Below are positions 1-6,605 of a stretch of 12,635 bases of DNA, one piece after another. The notes under the pieces were generated by a model that saw only the letters and a list, made by a program, of their open reading frames with translations, did not search any database and had not been told where the DNA came from. Origin of the DNA: JAVBKP01 sp031553975 (GTDB lineage Bacteria > Bacillota > Clostridia > Peptostreptococcales > Anaerovoracaceae); assembly GCA_031553975.1 (NCBI GenBank), contig JAVBKP010000080.1, forward strand, positions 1-12,635. Direction: 5' to 3'. How positions within the stretch are numbered: the first letter of the stretch is position 1; each line of letters opens with the position of its first letter. Position numbers and translations under genes: made by a program.

Positions 1-609
1 TAAAATACAGCTTATAGTAAAATCTCCGATTACTGAATGTGAACTAATTAATGATAAGTTCGAGCTGTTGTTATCATAAATATTTAAATGAACCAACGTT
101 GACATATGCACTGGTGTTCCATATCGTAATACTTCGCTAAAATCAATATGTTTATCTTTTTTATAGTGATAATTGAAGTCGCCTGCTTTAAAGTCTAGAC
201 CAGCGTTATCGACTTTCTTATATTTATGCGCCACACCTATGTATTGTGGATTATTTTCCAAAAAATCAATTTGACTTTGCAATTTATTTGGATTTATCCA
301 AAAATCATCGCCTTCTAAGTATGTTACATATTTAGAATTACAAAGTCTAGCAATGTCACAAAAATTATTAATAGCACCAATATTTGAATCCCTTAAAACC
401 AATTGAAACTTATCAGTATACTTTAAAGCATATGAATTGAGAATTTCTTGTGTCCTATCTGTAGAAGCATCATCACCTACAATAATATTGTAGGTGAAAT
501 TAACATTTTGCATTAAAATACTATCGAGGGCTTGTCTAATATATGGCTCATGATTAAAAGTTAATATAATTATATCTAGAACTGTACTTTCTTTTAAGTT
601 TTTTATCAT
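1..609 (-). CDS. Family 2 glycosyltransferase (GT-A fold), 3' end cut by window edge
   Basis: An open frame runs from the ATG at 609 to the left edge without a stop, giving the first 203 residues. It has the family 2 inverting glycosyltransferase layout: a short beta strand (LDIIILTFNHEPYIRQALDS, residues about 11-30), the nucleotide-binding VGDDASTDRT at about 44-53, then YLEGDDFW at about 97-104, which is the DxD-type metal and sugar-nucleotide site. No signal peptide or membrane segment is seen in this part, so it probably acts on the cytoplasmic face, moving a sugar from a nucleotide donor to a lipid-linked acceptor. Donor and acceptor cannot be told. The start is preceded only by a weak AGG about 12 bases upstream, and 43 bases separate it from the upstream methyltransferase gene. 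The C-terminal half is outside the window. Confidence 0.9.
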   Translation of the reverse strand, partial: MIKNLKESTVLDIIILTFNHEPYIRQALDSILMQNVNFTYNIIVGDDASTDRTQEILNSYALKYTDKFQLVLRDSNIGAINNFCDIARLCNSKYVTYLEGDDFWINPNKLQSQIDFLENNPQYIGVAHKYKKVDNAGLDFKAGDFNYHYKKDKHIDFSEVLRYGTPVHMSTLVHLNIYDNNSSNLSLISSHSVIGDFTISCIL

Positions 610-652
610 TAATACAACCTATACATCTTGTTAGTTTTGAAATCAAAATACT

Positions 653-1519
653 TCAATAATCAATTAGACATGTGGGTTTGATTACAAAAATAAAGTTTTC
701 ATTATTATTAAAACCATAATATTTTGCTTCATCGTCGCTAAATATGCCTTTTGAATTAATTATGTTTAATTCAAATCCAGCAGCTTTAAGTTTACTAAAA
801 AAGTCTTGTCCAAATAATCGCAGATGATCCTCTTGTCCAAATTTTCTAACTCTTTCCAGCTCATCTGTTATTGAAAAATCTTCAATGGTTATAGAAAGTG
901 TTGAGGAGTATGGAGTTTGCACTAATGCTCTCCCCCCCTCCTTAAGAACTCTATAGATTTCATTTAGAGCTACGGGCAGATCATATACATGTTCGAGTAC
1001 ATGGTTACATATAATAAAATCAAAATATTTGTCTTTAAAACAAATATTTGTGATATCCACTTCAATTATGTCCTCTCCATATTTTCTAGGATCAATATCA
1101 CATCCATAATAGCATGAATTTATTTTTAAGGCTTTTTTTATGTCAGCTTCTGGTGCAACGTGCAATATTCTTTTATTTTTTAAACTATCCCAAATATTAT
1201 TTTTATCAAATAATGCAAATATATGACGTACTCTATCATGAGTACCACAAATTGGGCAACTGAAATTCTCTATATCGCTACCAATTATACTATACTCTTC
1301 TGATAAATCTTTGATTATTTGCCTATATCTATGTTGCCACGGCTTAAAAAATGGAATATGGCTTTGGCAAACATTGCAATAATGTTTCTTATTAAATACA
1401 CTTAAAAATCGAGCATATAAAATACCTAAATTACGCCGAAAAAATCTTATTGGGGGCAAACAAATTTTCGAAAATGTTTTATTCTGCTTTAGCAAATTTT
1501 TTAGATTAGTGCTTATCAT
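653..1519 (-). CDS. Class I SAM-dependent methyltransferase with N-terminal zinc-ribbon-like motif
   Basis: A 288-residue protein. Two CxxC pairs (C48/C51 and C88/C91, the second as CPICG) suggest a structural zinc site ahead of the methyltransferase domain. Motif I is degenerate: HVAPE at 120-124 replaces the usual glycine-rich loop. It is followed by the acidic YYGCDID (137-143), a DIIEVDIT strand (150-157) and HVLEH (173-177), typical of Methyltransf_11-like enzymes in polysaccharide loci. The basic, aromatic N-terminus (residues 14-46) could favour membrane association but is not a clear signal peptide. It probably methylates a sugar or glycolipid in this pathway; the substrate is unknown. 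The ATG is preceded by AAGGA at about 12 bases. It is separated by 149 bases from the upstream gene, so it may have its own promoter. Confidence 0.85.
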   Translation of the reverse strand: MISTNLKNLLKQNKTFSKICLPPIRFFRRNLGILYARFLSVFNKKHYCNVCQSHIPFFKPWQHRYRQIIKDLSEEYSIIGSDIENFSCPICGTHDRVRHIFALFDKNNIWDSLKNKRILHVAPEADIKKALKINSCYYGCDIDPRKYGEDIIEVDITNICFKDKYFDFIICNHVLEHVYDLPVALNEIYRVLKEGGRALVQTPYSSTLSITIEDFSITDELERVRKFGQEDHLRLFGQDFFSKLKAAGFELNIINSKGIFSDDEAKYYGFNNNENFIFVIKPTCLIDY

Positions 1520-1541
1520 ATTTAGTATACATCCTTACAAC

Positions 1542-1558
1542 TATTTTATTATAAAATA
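1542..1558. repeat. AT-only perfect palindrome containing a -10-like TATAAT
   Basis: TATTTTAT and ATAAAATA flank a single base, giving two perfect 8-base arms. On the minus strand the palindrome includes TATAAT (1553 to 1548), 28 bases before the methyltransferase ATG at 1519. Hexamers 16 to 18 bases further upstream match TTGACA poorly (best is AAAACA, 3 of 6). In DNA this AT-rich, such a palindrome can arise by chance. It is recorded as a possible promoter element or weak protein-binding site. Confidence 0.3.
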
Positions 1559-1600
1559 AATCAAAATTCAATGTTTTTAAGTAAGTTTCAACGTTCTACT

Positions 1601-1629
1601 GACCTAATATAATTTTAACAAGATTAGTC
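1601..1629. repeat. Imperfect inverted repeat in the 149-bp intergenic gap
   Basis: GACCTAAT (1601-1608) and ATTAGTC (1623-1629) can pair over seven bases with one bulged C, around a 14-base AT-rich loop. It lies between the two methyltransferase genes. No run of T follows the stem on the minus strand, so it is not a standard intrinsic terminator. It could be an RNA processing site, or chance. Confidence 0.3.
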
Positions 1630-1668
1630 GATATTTCTTTTATATATTATTTTTTAGCATAAAACAAT

Positions 1669-2400
1669 TTACTTGCTACATACAAAAAAGATACTAGCGC
1701 ATAAGTCGGGATACTGTAATCCTAATTCATAGCAACCTTCCAAATACTCTTGAGAAACAATGTTCGAAGCCATTACTTGATCCCACTGAAAGTTTGCTAG
1801 AGCTTTAAAAAAAATACCTGAGCACTGTACAATTTTAAATCCGCTTAGTTTTAAATCTCTTTCGAGCGTATCTAAACTATATGTTATTCTGTGCCCATGG
1901 ACTTTCTCGCCTTCTGTAACAGCAGCATTGTGCGAAATTAACCCCATTTTTACAGCAATTTGTCTAGACGCTGCATTTGCATTTGGACAAGCGATGAAAA
2001 ATAATCCATCATCGCTTAGCCATTCATCTCGAACTCTCTTCAAGACCAAAACAGGATCGTCTAAATGTTCTAATACATGTGTCATCACAATATTGTTGTA
2101 TTTTTTGGGTAGATTGACTTCTTCAAAAACAGAATTAAAAAATACAGTGCCTCTACTTAATTGCTTTTTTGCTTCTTCAATGGCTTCACCAGATGCTTCA
2201 ACACACGTTATATCATCAAAATACTCTTCAAACCGCTTTGTGAAATGCCCTCTGCTGCTTCCAAGCTCTAACAAATCCCCTTGCTTAAAAAAAGGATGAA
2301 ATGCTCTTAGCATAAAAGGATGAATTACGTCAAAATCGAAGGAATACGCATACTTTCTCTGTTCGTTATCAATCAATTCTGTATTATAATTTCTTTTCAT
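1669..2400 (-). CDS. Class I SAM-dependent methyltransferase
   Basis: A 243-residue protein with the Rossmann methyltransferase core: motif I LLELGSSRG (43-51), an acidic residue ending strand 2 in VEAS (E68 in 67-70), and HVLEHLDDP (108-116) followed by the post-motif GLFFIACPNAN. No membrane segment is seen, so it is cytosolic. It is most similar in layout to the methyltransferases that modify nucleotide sugars or sugar residues in surface-polysaccharide loci. The start codon overlaps the stop of the upstream propeller gene by one base (TAATG), and a strong AAAAGGAG site lies about 7 bases before the ATG, so the two genes are translationally coupled. This supports work on the same product, for instance O- or N-methylation of the amino sugar or its acyl group. 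The exact substrate is unknown. Confidence 0.88.
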   Translation of the reverse strand: MKRNYNTELIDNEQRKYAYSFDFDVIHPFMLRAFHPFFKQGDLLELGSSRGHFTKRFEEYFDDITCVEASGEAIEEAKKQLSRGTVFFNSVFEEVNLPKKYNNIVMTHVLEHLDDPVLVLKRVRDEWLSDDGLFFIACPNANAASRQIAVKMGLISHNAAVTEGEKVHGHRITYSLDTLERDLKLSGFKIVQCSGIFFKALANFQWDQVMASNIVSQEYLEGCYELGLQYPDLCASIFFVCSK

Positions 2401-3338
2401 TAAAATTCTCCTTTTAATTTGGCTAATCCAAAGCCATACTTTCCAAATTCATTTCCGTTATAAAGCATGTAAATATCATTGTCTACCTCAAATACATTTG
2501 GATAACATATCATGTCAGAATCCCAGCTATTAGCAGACACGTCTATTCCTATTTTCTCATCATCGCGTGTCCATTTTTTTAGTTCGTCAGAATACGCATA
2601 ACCTAAATGATAGCTGTTTTTGCTGCTGCGACGAAAATCAAAAGTATTTCGATAACAAAAAAACATGTGATACCGATCATTCTTTTTTATTACTGTAGGC
2701 AAAGCTTGACACTCATTATCCAATTTATCAATAATAATTTGCTTTCCCTCCTTGACCCAATCGATACCATCTTTTGATATCGCGTGCCCTATTTTATAAG
2801 TACGCTCTGGCTCTTGTGAAACATCTAACCGTGTCCAGCTTGTGCCATATATATACCACATATGAAAATTATCATCGTATTTTTTTACATAACCATCAAT
2901 AACTAAGTATGGTTCATTTAATGATGATGCCAAAATAGGACCCTCACCTAACCGCTTAAACGTGTTACCAGCATCCTCAGATATTGCCAGACCAATTCCC
3001 GAATCAGCAGAAACAGAAACCCTCCTTGTCCAACCACTTATGTATGCGTAGAATAAATCGCCATGTTTGAACGGACTAAAAGGAAATATTCCATGTTCAT
3101 CATAACACCCTAGATTTCCACGTTCAATCACTGTATTCTTTGAGATATTTAAAATTGATCGGAATTTCTTATCATAATCGACAAAGCGTACCTCAGAAAT
3201 CAATTTTTTGCCATCATAAATGCATGTTGAAAAATATATCCTTATAAAGTTTTGAAAAACTATAGCCTGCGGTGACTTTGCATAGTATAAACCATAATCG
3301 TCTGTTTTAAAAATTTGCCCTAACTTGTCCCATTTCAT
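2400..3338 (-). CDS. Predicted five-bladed beta-propeller glycosidase-like protein, copy 2
   Basis: A 312-residue protein with no signal peptide or membrane segment. Repeated blade-like units such as DRYHMFFCYR, IYMLYNGNE, FHMWYIYG and GHAISKDGIDW resemble GH43/GH32/GH130-type propellers, in which strands of form YxMxY alternate with SxDGxxW turns. It is clearly homologous along its whole length to the gene just upstream. Both share YDE/FDE (D80, E81 here), GPIL.SSLNEP (E142), YHMF.CYR...DFR (D234) and YPNVFE....YMLY.GNE.GKYGFGLA (E297). These shared acidic residues are candidate catalytic or sugar-binding positions. The ATG overlaps the upstream stop (ATGA), with only a weak GAG-rich ribosome site, so translation probably depends on coupling. 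Function is unproven: a cytosolic phosphorylase, a transferase on a sugar nucleotide or lipid-linked sugar, or a non-catalytic binding protein are all possible. Confidence 0.72.
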   Translation of the reverse strand: MKWDKLGQIFKTDDYGLYYAKSPQAIVFQNFIRIYFSTCIYDGKKLISEVRFVDYDKKFRSILNISKNTVIERGNLGCYDEHGIFPFSPFKHGDLFYAYISGWTRRVSVSADSGIGLAISEDAGNTFKRLGEGPILASSLNEPYLVIDGYVKKYDDNFHMWYIYGTSWTRLDVSQEPERTYKIGHAISKDGIDWVKEGKQIIIDKLDNECQALPTVIKKNDRYHMFFCYRNTFDFRRSSKNSYHLGYAYSDELKKWTRDDEKIGIDVSANSWDSDMICYPNVFEVDNDIYMLYNGNEFGKYGFGLAKLKGEF

Positions 3339-4309
3339 GCTAACTCACTCTCTAATTCGGCAAGACCAAATCCATATTTGCCCACTTCATTTCCCAGATA
3401 TAGCATATAGATTTTTCCATTTAATTCGAAGACATTTGGATATGCCACCATCTCATAATCAAAATCATTTGGATTTTCTGATGCAGCAATTCCGACCAGT
3501 TCATCCTTTCTTGTCCAATTAGACAAGTCTTGTGATACTGCGTACCCAATTCTATAACTCTGCTCTTTGTTTTTTCTAAAATCTAGGTGGCCACGATAAC
3601 AATAGAACATATGATATCGTCCATTTTTGTAAATAATATCTCCACATGCTTGGGATTCAAGCTCACCAAGTTTATCCTCTAATATCAGCTTGTTACATTT
3701 TGTCCAATTGATACCATCTATTGATGTAGCCATCCTTAGTTTATAGCAGATTTCAGGTCTACCTTCTTCTTTCGTCCATCTAACCCCAGCCGAATACATC
3801 ATATAGTATGTATTATTAAAAAATCGAACCTTAGGGGAACAAATCATGAAAGGTTCGTTTAGTGAACTTGTCAGAATTGGGCCTCTGCCTATTTTTTTAA
3901 AATGCACGCCCTCATCATTGCTTACAGCATAGCCTATGGAGATATTAAAAGGTGTTGATTCACATCGAGTAGCTCCGCCATAATATCCGTATATCTGGTC
4001 ACCGATTCTTATCGGACAGAATGGATATATTCCAAACTCGTCAAATTCGCCCAATTCTCCTAGATCCAAGACAGGGTTATTAGAGAGATTTACTATATTA
4101 AGTAAATTATTTTTATCCAAATCTATATAAGTAACACGGCTCACTGTTTGCCCATTTTGATTTGGTTCTTCTCTAGTACAAAAATATACTCTTACAAAGT
4201 CATCAAATATTAATGTGTTTTGGCCTTGTGCAAAATTATAATTCCAATTTGGTCTTTCAATATAATTTATTAGATTATATACCAATCCCTTTTTAATCCA
4301 TTTAAACAT
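3335..4309 (-). CDS. Predicted five-bladed beta-propeller glycosidase-like protein, copy 1
   Basis: A 324-residue paralogue of the gene immediately downstream, also without signal peptide. Blade-like units include YYMMYSAG (168-175), RYHMFYCYR (231-239), IYMLYLGNE (300-308) and ATSIDGINW (194-202). The conserved acidic set is D90/E91 in EFDEFG, E152 in SSLNEP, D243 in LDFR and E308 in GNE. It differs from copy 2 mainly at the N-terminus (a longer first blade with INYIERPNWNYN) and by an insertion near residues 46-54, so the two are diverged duplicates rather than a recent copy. The start has a good AAGGA site 5 bases before the ATG that overlaps the stop of the acyltransferase gene, 10 bases away. 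Its place in a biosynthetic operon, with no export signal, argues against a secreted polysaccharide hydrolase. Confidence 0.72.
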   Translation of the reverse strand: MFKWIKKGLVYNLINYIERPNWNYNFAQGQNTLIFDDFVRVYFCTREEPNQNGQTVSRVTYIDLDKNNLLNIVNLSNNPVLDLGELGEFDEFGIYPFCPIRIGDQIYGYYGGATRCESTPFNISIGYAVSNDEGVHFKKIGRGPILTSSLNEPFMICSPKVRFFNNTYYMMYSAGVRWTKEEGRPEICYKLRMATSIDGINWTKCNKLILEDKLGELESQACGDIIYKNGRYHMFYCYRGHLDFRKNKEQSYRIGYAVSQDLSNWTRKDELVGIAASENPNDFDYEMVAYPNVFELNGKIYMLYLGNEVGKYGFGLAELESELA

Positions 4310-4319
4310 CGTCGTCCTT

Positions 4320-4760
4320 TCACAATTTCATATACATTAACAAGCTTTCATTCATATCGCATTCCAGTTTGAATCCATGTCTTTCATAAAACCCAATAGC
4401 CTGCGCATTGCTCTTATAAACCTCTAACCTTAATTTTTGCATATCACATTCTTTTGATTTTGCAATACATTTATTTAACAGTATCGTACCTAGTCCTAGG
4501 TTTTGAGCATTTGGATTTATTGCTATTTGCGCTAAGTAGGCATATTGGTATCTTACATCATTCGAATAAAACGCAACAAATCCTTTAATACCACTGTCTT
4601 GTATCACATATACATTTGCAAATGCTTTTAATTTTAGTGCATATTCTTTTAAATCTATTAATCTCTCAGATAAAGATGGCATGAAAACACTATCATATTT
4701 TGTTAATACTTCTAATATTTCGCTATACTTATTTAACTTTACTATTTTTCCACTAGCCAA
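4320..4760 (-). CDS. GNAT-family N-acyltransferase, TTG start
   Basis: A 146-residue GNAT domain of normal length. The acetyl-CoA binding motif A is AQIAINPNAQNLGLG (77-91), with Q86xxGxG as the pyrophosphate loop. LRLEVYKSNAQAIGFYERHGF further on is the motif B region with the YERHGF signature. Given the aminotransferase two genes upstream, the likely job is N-acylation of the 4- (or 3-) amino group of a dTDP-amino-6-deoxyhexose, the step done by a GNAT enzyme (WecD) for Fuc4N in enterobacterial common antigen. Acyl donor and sugar isomer are inferred, not shown. The start is TTG, chosen because AAAGGGAG lies 9 bases upstream and the only nearby upstream ATG meets a stop two codons later. 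Confidence 0.85.
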   Translation of the reverse strand: MASGKIVKLNKYSEILEVLTKYDSVFMPSLSERLIDLKEYALKLKAFANVYVIQDSGIKGFVAFYSNDVRYQYAYLAQIAINPNAQNLGLGTILLNKCIAKSKECDMQKLRLEVYKSNAQAIGFYERHGFKLECDMNESLLMYMKL

Positions 4761-4769
4761 AATTAGATT

Positions 4770-4777
4770 CTCCCTTT
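4770..4777 (-). promoter_or_regulatory. Ribosome binding site deciding a TTG start
   Basis: AAAGGGAG on the minus strand sits 9 bases before the TTG at 4760. The spacing supports TTG as the start of the acyltransferase, since no in-frame ATG is available upstream before a stop. Confidence 0.6.
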
Positions 4778-4786
4778 ATAACATTT

Positions 4787-5485
4787 TCACAATAGCTCAT
4801 AATCTTTTAACATTTGTTGCATCTCTCGAGGAGTATTAAACATTAAAACATCTAAAATTGATAGTGCTGGAATAAATTCGTTATTAAATTGCTTATATTC
4901 ACTGAGCTGAGCTTTCAAAAACTTCAATTCAATCCCATTATTTGCAAATTCTTGTTTATCATATAAATCTATCCCCCCAACTGGATTTATATAGATACCG
5001 GCCTTTTGCCTTTTACAGATTTCAAGCACTTTATCTTTTCCTATCAATTCATGATCCACATCTAATTGTGATGAAATCAATATCCTTGTTTTAATTCCTA
5101 ATGTTTTAGATATGCTTATTATCGACAAATATATGAAATAAAACAAATTAGTTTGTTCATTATAAATACATTTAGATATCAAATCAAATATTTCATTGAA
5201 GTTTGGTGCCTTATAATATGCATGTTTGACTCTGTTTAAAAATTTTTCCTTATCAAAGTCAGATGATATATCTTTCTCTATAATGTCCAAATAATCAGAC
5301 GATTTTTTTAATGGGATTGTAAAAAACAAATCTTTACCCTCGAGTAAAAATCTATTGCGATTTATCCAACCTTTTTTTGTATATTGAATATTATCGTAAA
5401 CGATAAATTCATCAACAGCATTTATAAGTTGCCAATATCCTAGGTATGGGAAAAAATATGGCTGCATAATAGCTATTTTTTTCAT
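4787..5485 (-). CDS. WbqC-like family protein
   Basis: A 232-residue protein with the distinctive WbqC-like N-terminus: IMQPYFFPYLGYWQLI (6-21), then VYDNIQYTKKGWINRNR and later a YINPVGGIDLY-like segment. This family occurs in O-antigen, capsule and other glycan loci, often beside DegT aminotransferases and acyltransferases, as here. Its reaction is not firmly established to my knowledge; a role in attaching an amino-acid or other acyl group to an amino sugar is a reasonable guess from context. No signal peptide or membrane segment is seen, so it is cytosolic. Its ATG overlaps the aminotransferase stop by four bases (ATGA), with only a GGGGA-like site 9 bases upstream, indicating coupled translation. 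The family call is strong; the function is open. Confidence 0.88.
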   Translation of the reverse strand: MKKIAIMQPYFFPYLGYWQLINAVDEFIVYDNIQYTKKGWINRNRFLLEGKDLFFTIPLKKSSDYLDIIEKDISSDFDKEKFLNRVKHAYYKAPNFNEIFDLISKCIYNEQTNLFYFIYLSIISISKTLGIKTRILISSQLDVDHELIGKDKVLEICKRQKAGIYINPVGGIDLYDKQEFANNGIELKFLKAQLSEYKQFNNEFIPALSILDVLMFNTPREMQQMLKDYELL

Positions 5486-6594
5486 TTCACATTTTCCCCA
5501 AGTATTATTTCACATACTCTATCTATTTCCTCTATTTCTAGATCAGCATATAGCGGTAATGTGATAACGCTTTCAGAAATTAGCTTTGCCATAGGCGTTT
5601 TTTCTGCCTTAAATTTATTATCATAACATTTGATATCATTCGTCAGTGGATAGAAATATTTTCGGGTAAAGACATTGTTTTTCTTCAGTACTTCATATAC
5701 TTCATTGCGCGTTTTTCCAAATCTCATCGCATCAAAAATTACAGGAAAATATGCATAGTTAGAATTTATTTCTGCAGTTTCACCAGGCAGTTTAATGCCT
5801 TTTATATCTTTCAAATTATCTCTATATCTAAGCACTTTCTGTTTACGCTTTTCTATTTCAGCATCTATGTATTTTAAATTACACAATCCCATTGCGGCCT
5901 GAAATTCATTCATTTTTGCATTTGCTCCAATTGAATCTACACATTCTGCTCCTGTGATTCCGAAATTCTTAAATTGATCTAGCGCAGGTTTTATATTCTC
6001 ATCATTATATGTTACGGCCCCACCCTCAATTGTATTAAAAACTTTGGTAGCGTGAAAGCTGAAGGCTGATGCGTTTCCAAAATTGCCAACACCAGTACCA
6101 TTAACGGTTACACCAAAAGTATGCGCAGCATCATATATGACTTTTAGATTATATTCTTTTGCAATTTTATCAATAGCATTCACATCACAAATATTTCCAT
6201 AAACATGTACGGGTATAATGGCAGATGTTTTTTCTGTGATCAAGTTTTCTATTTTTTCTGGATCCATTGTATAGTCATCTGGATTTATATCACAAAATAC
6301 AGGTGTAAGGCCATTTCTAACTATTGCATGAGTCGTAGAAACAAAGGTGAAAGGTGTTGTGATAACTTCACCAGTCAAATTAAATGCTGCAATAGCACTT
6401 TCTAAGGCAAAGTGGCCGTTTGTAAATAAAGTGATGCTTGGAACTTTAAGGTATCTTTTTAGCTCTTCTTCTAATTTTTGGTGCTTCTGTCCCATGTTGG
6501 TGAGCCAGCGAGTCTCCCACAAGTCTTTAATTTCGTTAATATATTCCTCAAAAGGAGGTAAAGAAGATCTTGTCACTTGAATTTCTTTGCTCAT
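5482..6594 (-). CDS. DegT/DnrJ/EryC1/StrS-family PLP aminotransferase for a dTDP-keto-deoxysugar
   Basis: A 370-residue, fold-type I sugar aminotransferase of normal length. The PLP lysine is K184 in SFHATKVFNTIEGG; D155 and H158 in YDAAHTFG contact the PLP ring; HVYG (130-133) is also typical. It follows rfbA and rfbB with an 11-base gap and an AAGGA site 7 bases before the ATG, so its likely substrate is dTDP-4-keto-6-deoxyglucose. The product would be dTDP-4-amino-4,6-dideoxyglucose (VioA-type) or the galacto isomer (WecE-type). The N-terminal LPPFEEY...W..RWLTN and the SFHATK segment resemble 4-aminotransferases more than FdtB/QdtB 3-aminotransferases, and no FdtA/QdtA-like ketoisomerase is visible. 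The exact isomer is inferred, so no gene symbol is given. Confidence 0.9.
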   Translation of the reverse strand: MSKEIQVTRSSLPPFEEYINEIKDLWETRWLTNMGQKHQKLEEELKRYLKVPSITLFTNGHFALESAIAAFNLTGEVITTPFTFVSTTHAIVRNGLTPVFCDINPDDYTMDPEKIENLITEKTSAIIPVHVYGNICDVNAIDKIAKEYNLKVIYDAAHTFGVTVNGTGVGNFGNASAFSFHATKVFNTIEGGAVTYNDENIKPALDQFKNFGITGAECVDSIGANAKMNEFQAAMGLCNLKYIDAEIEKRKQKVLRYRDNLKDIKGIKLPGETAEINSNYAYFPVIFDAMRFGKTRNEVYEVLKKNNVFTRKYFYPLTNDIKCYDNKFKAEKTPMAKLISESVITLPLYADLEIEEIDRVCEIILGENVK

Positions 6595-6605
6595 GTTGTT
6601 TCCTT

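Noticed and set aside
1525..1535. Upstream ATG overlapping the ribosome site of the zinc-ribbon methyltransferase
   Set aside because: It is out of frame with the gene and meets a stop within ten codons, so it does not extend the protein.
1928..2299. 123-codon open frame on the plus strand
   Set aside because: It is opposite the methyltransferase with motif I and HVLEH; the translated peptide is low-complexity serine-rich with no family resemblance.
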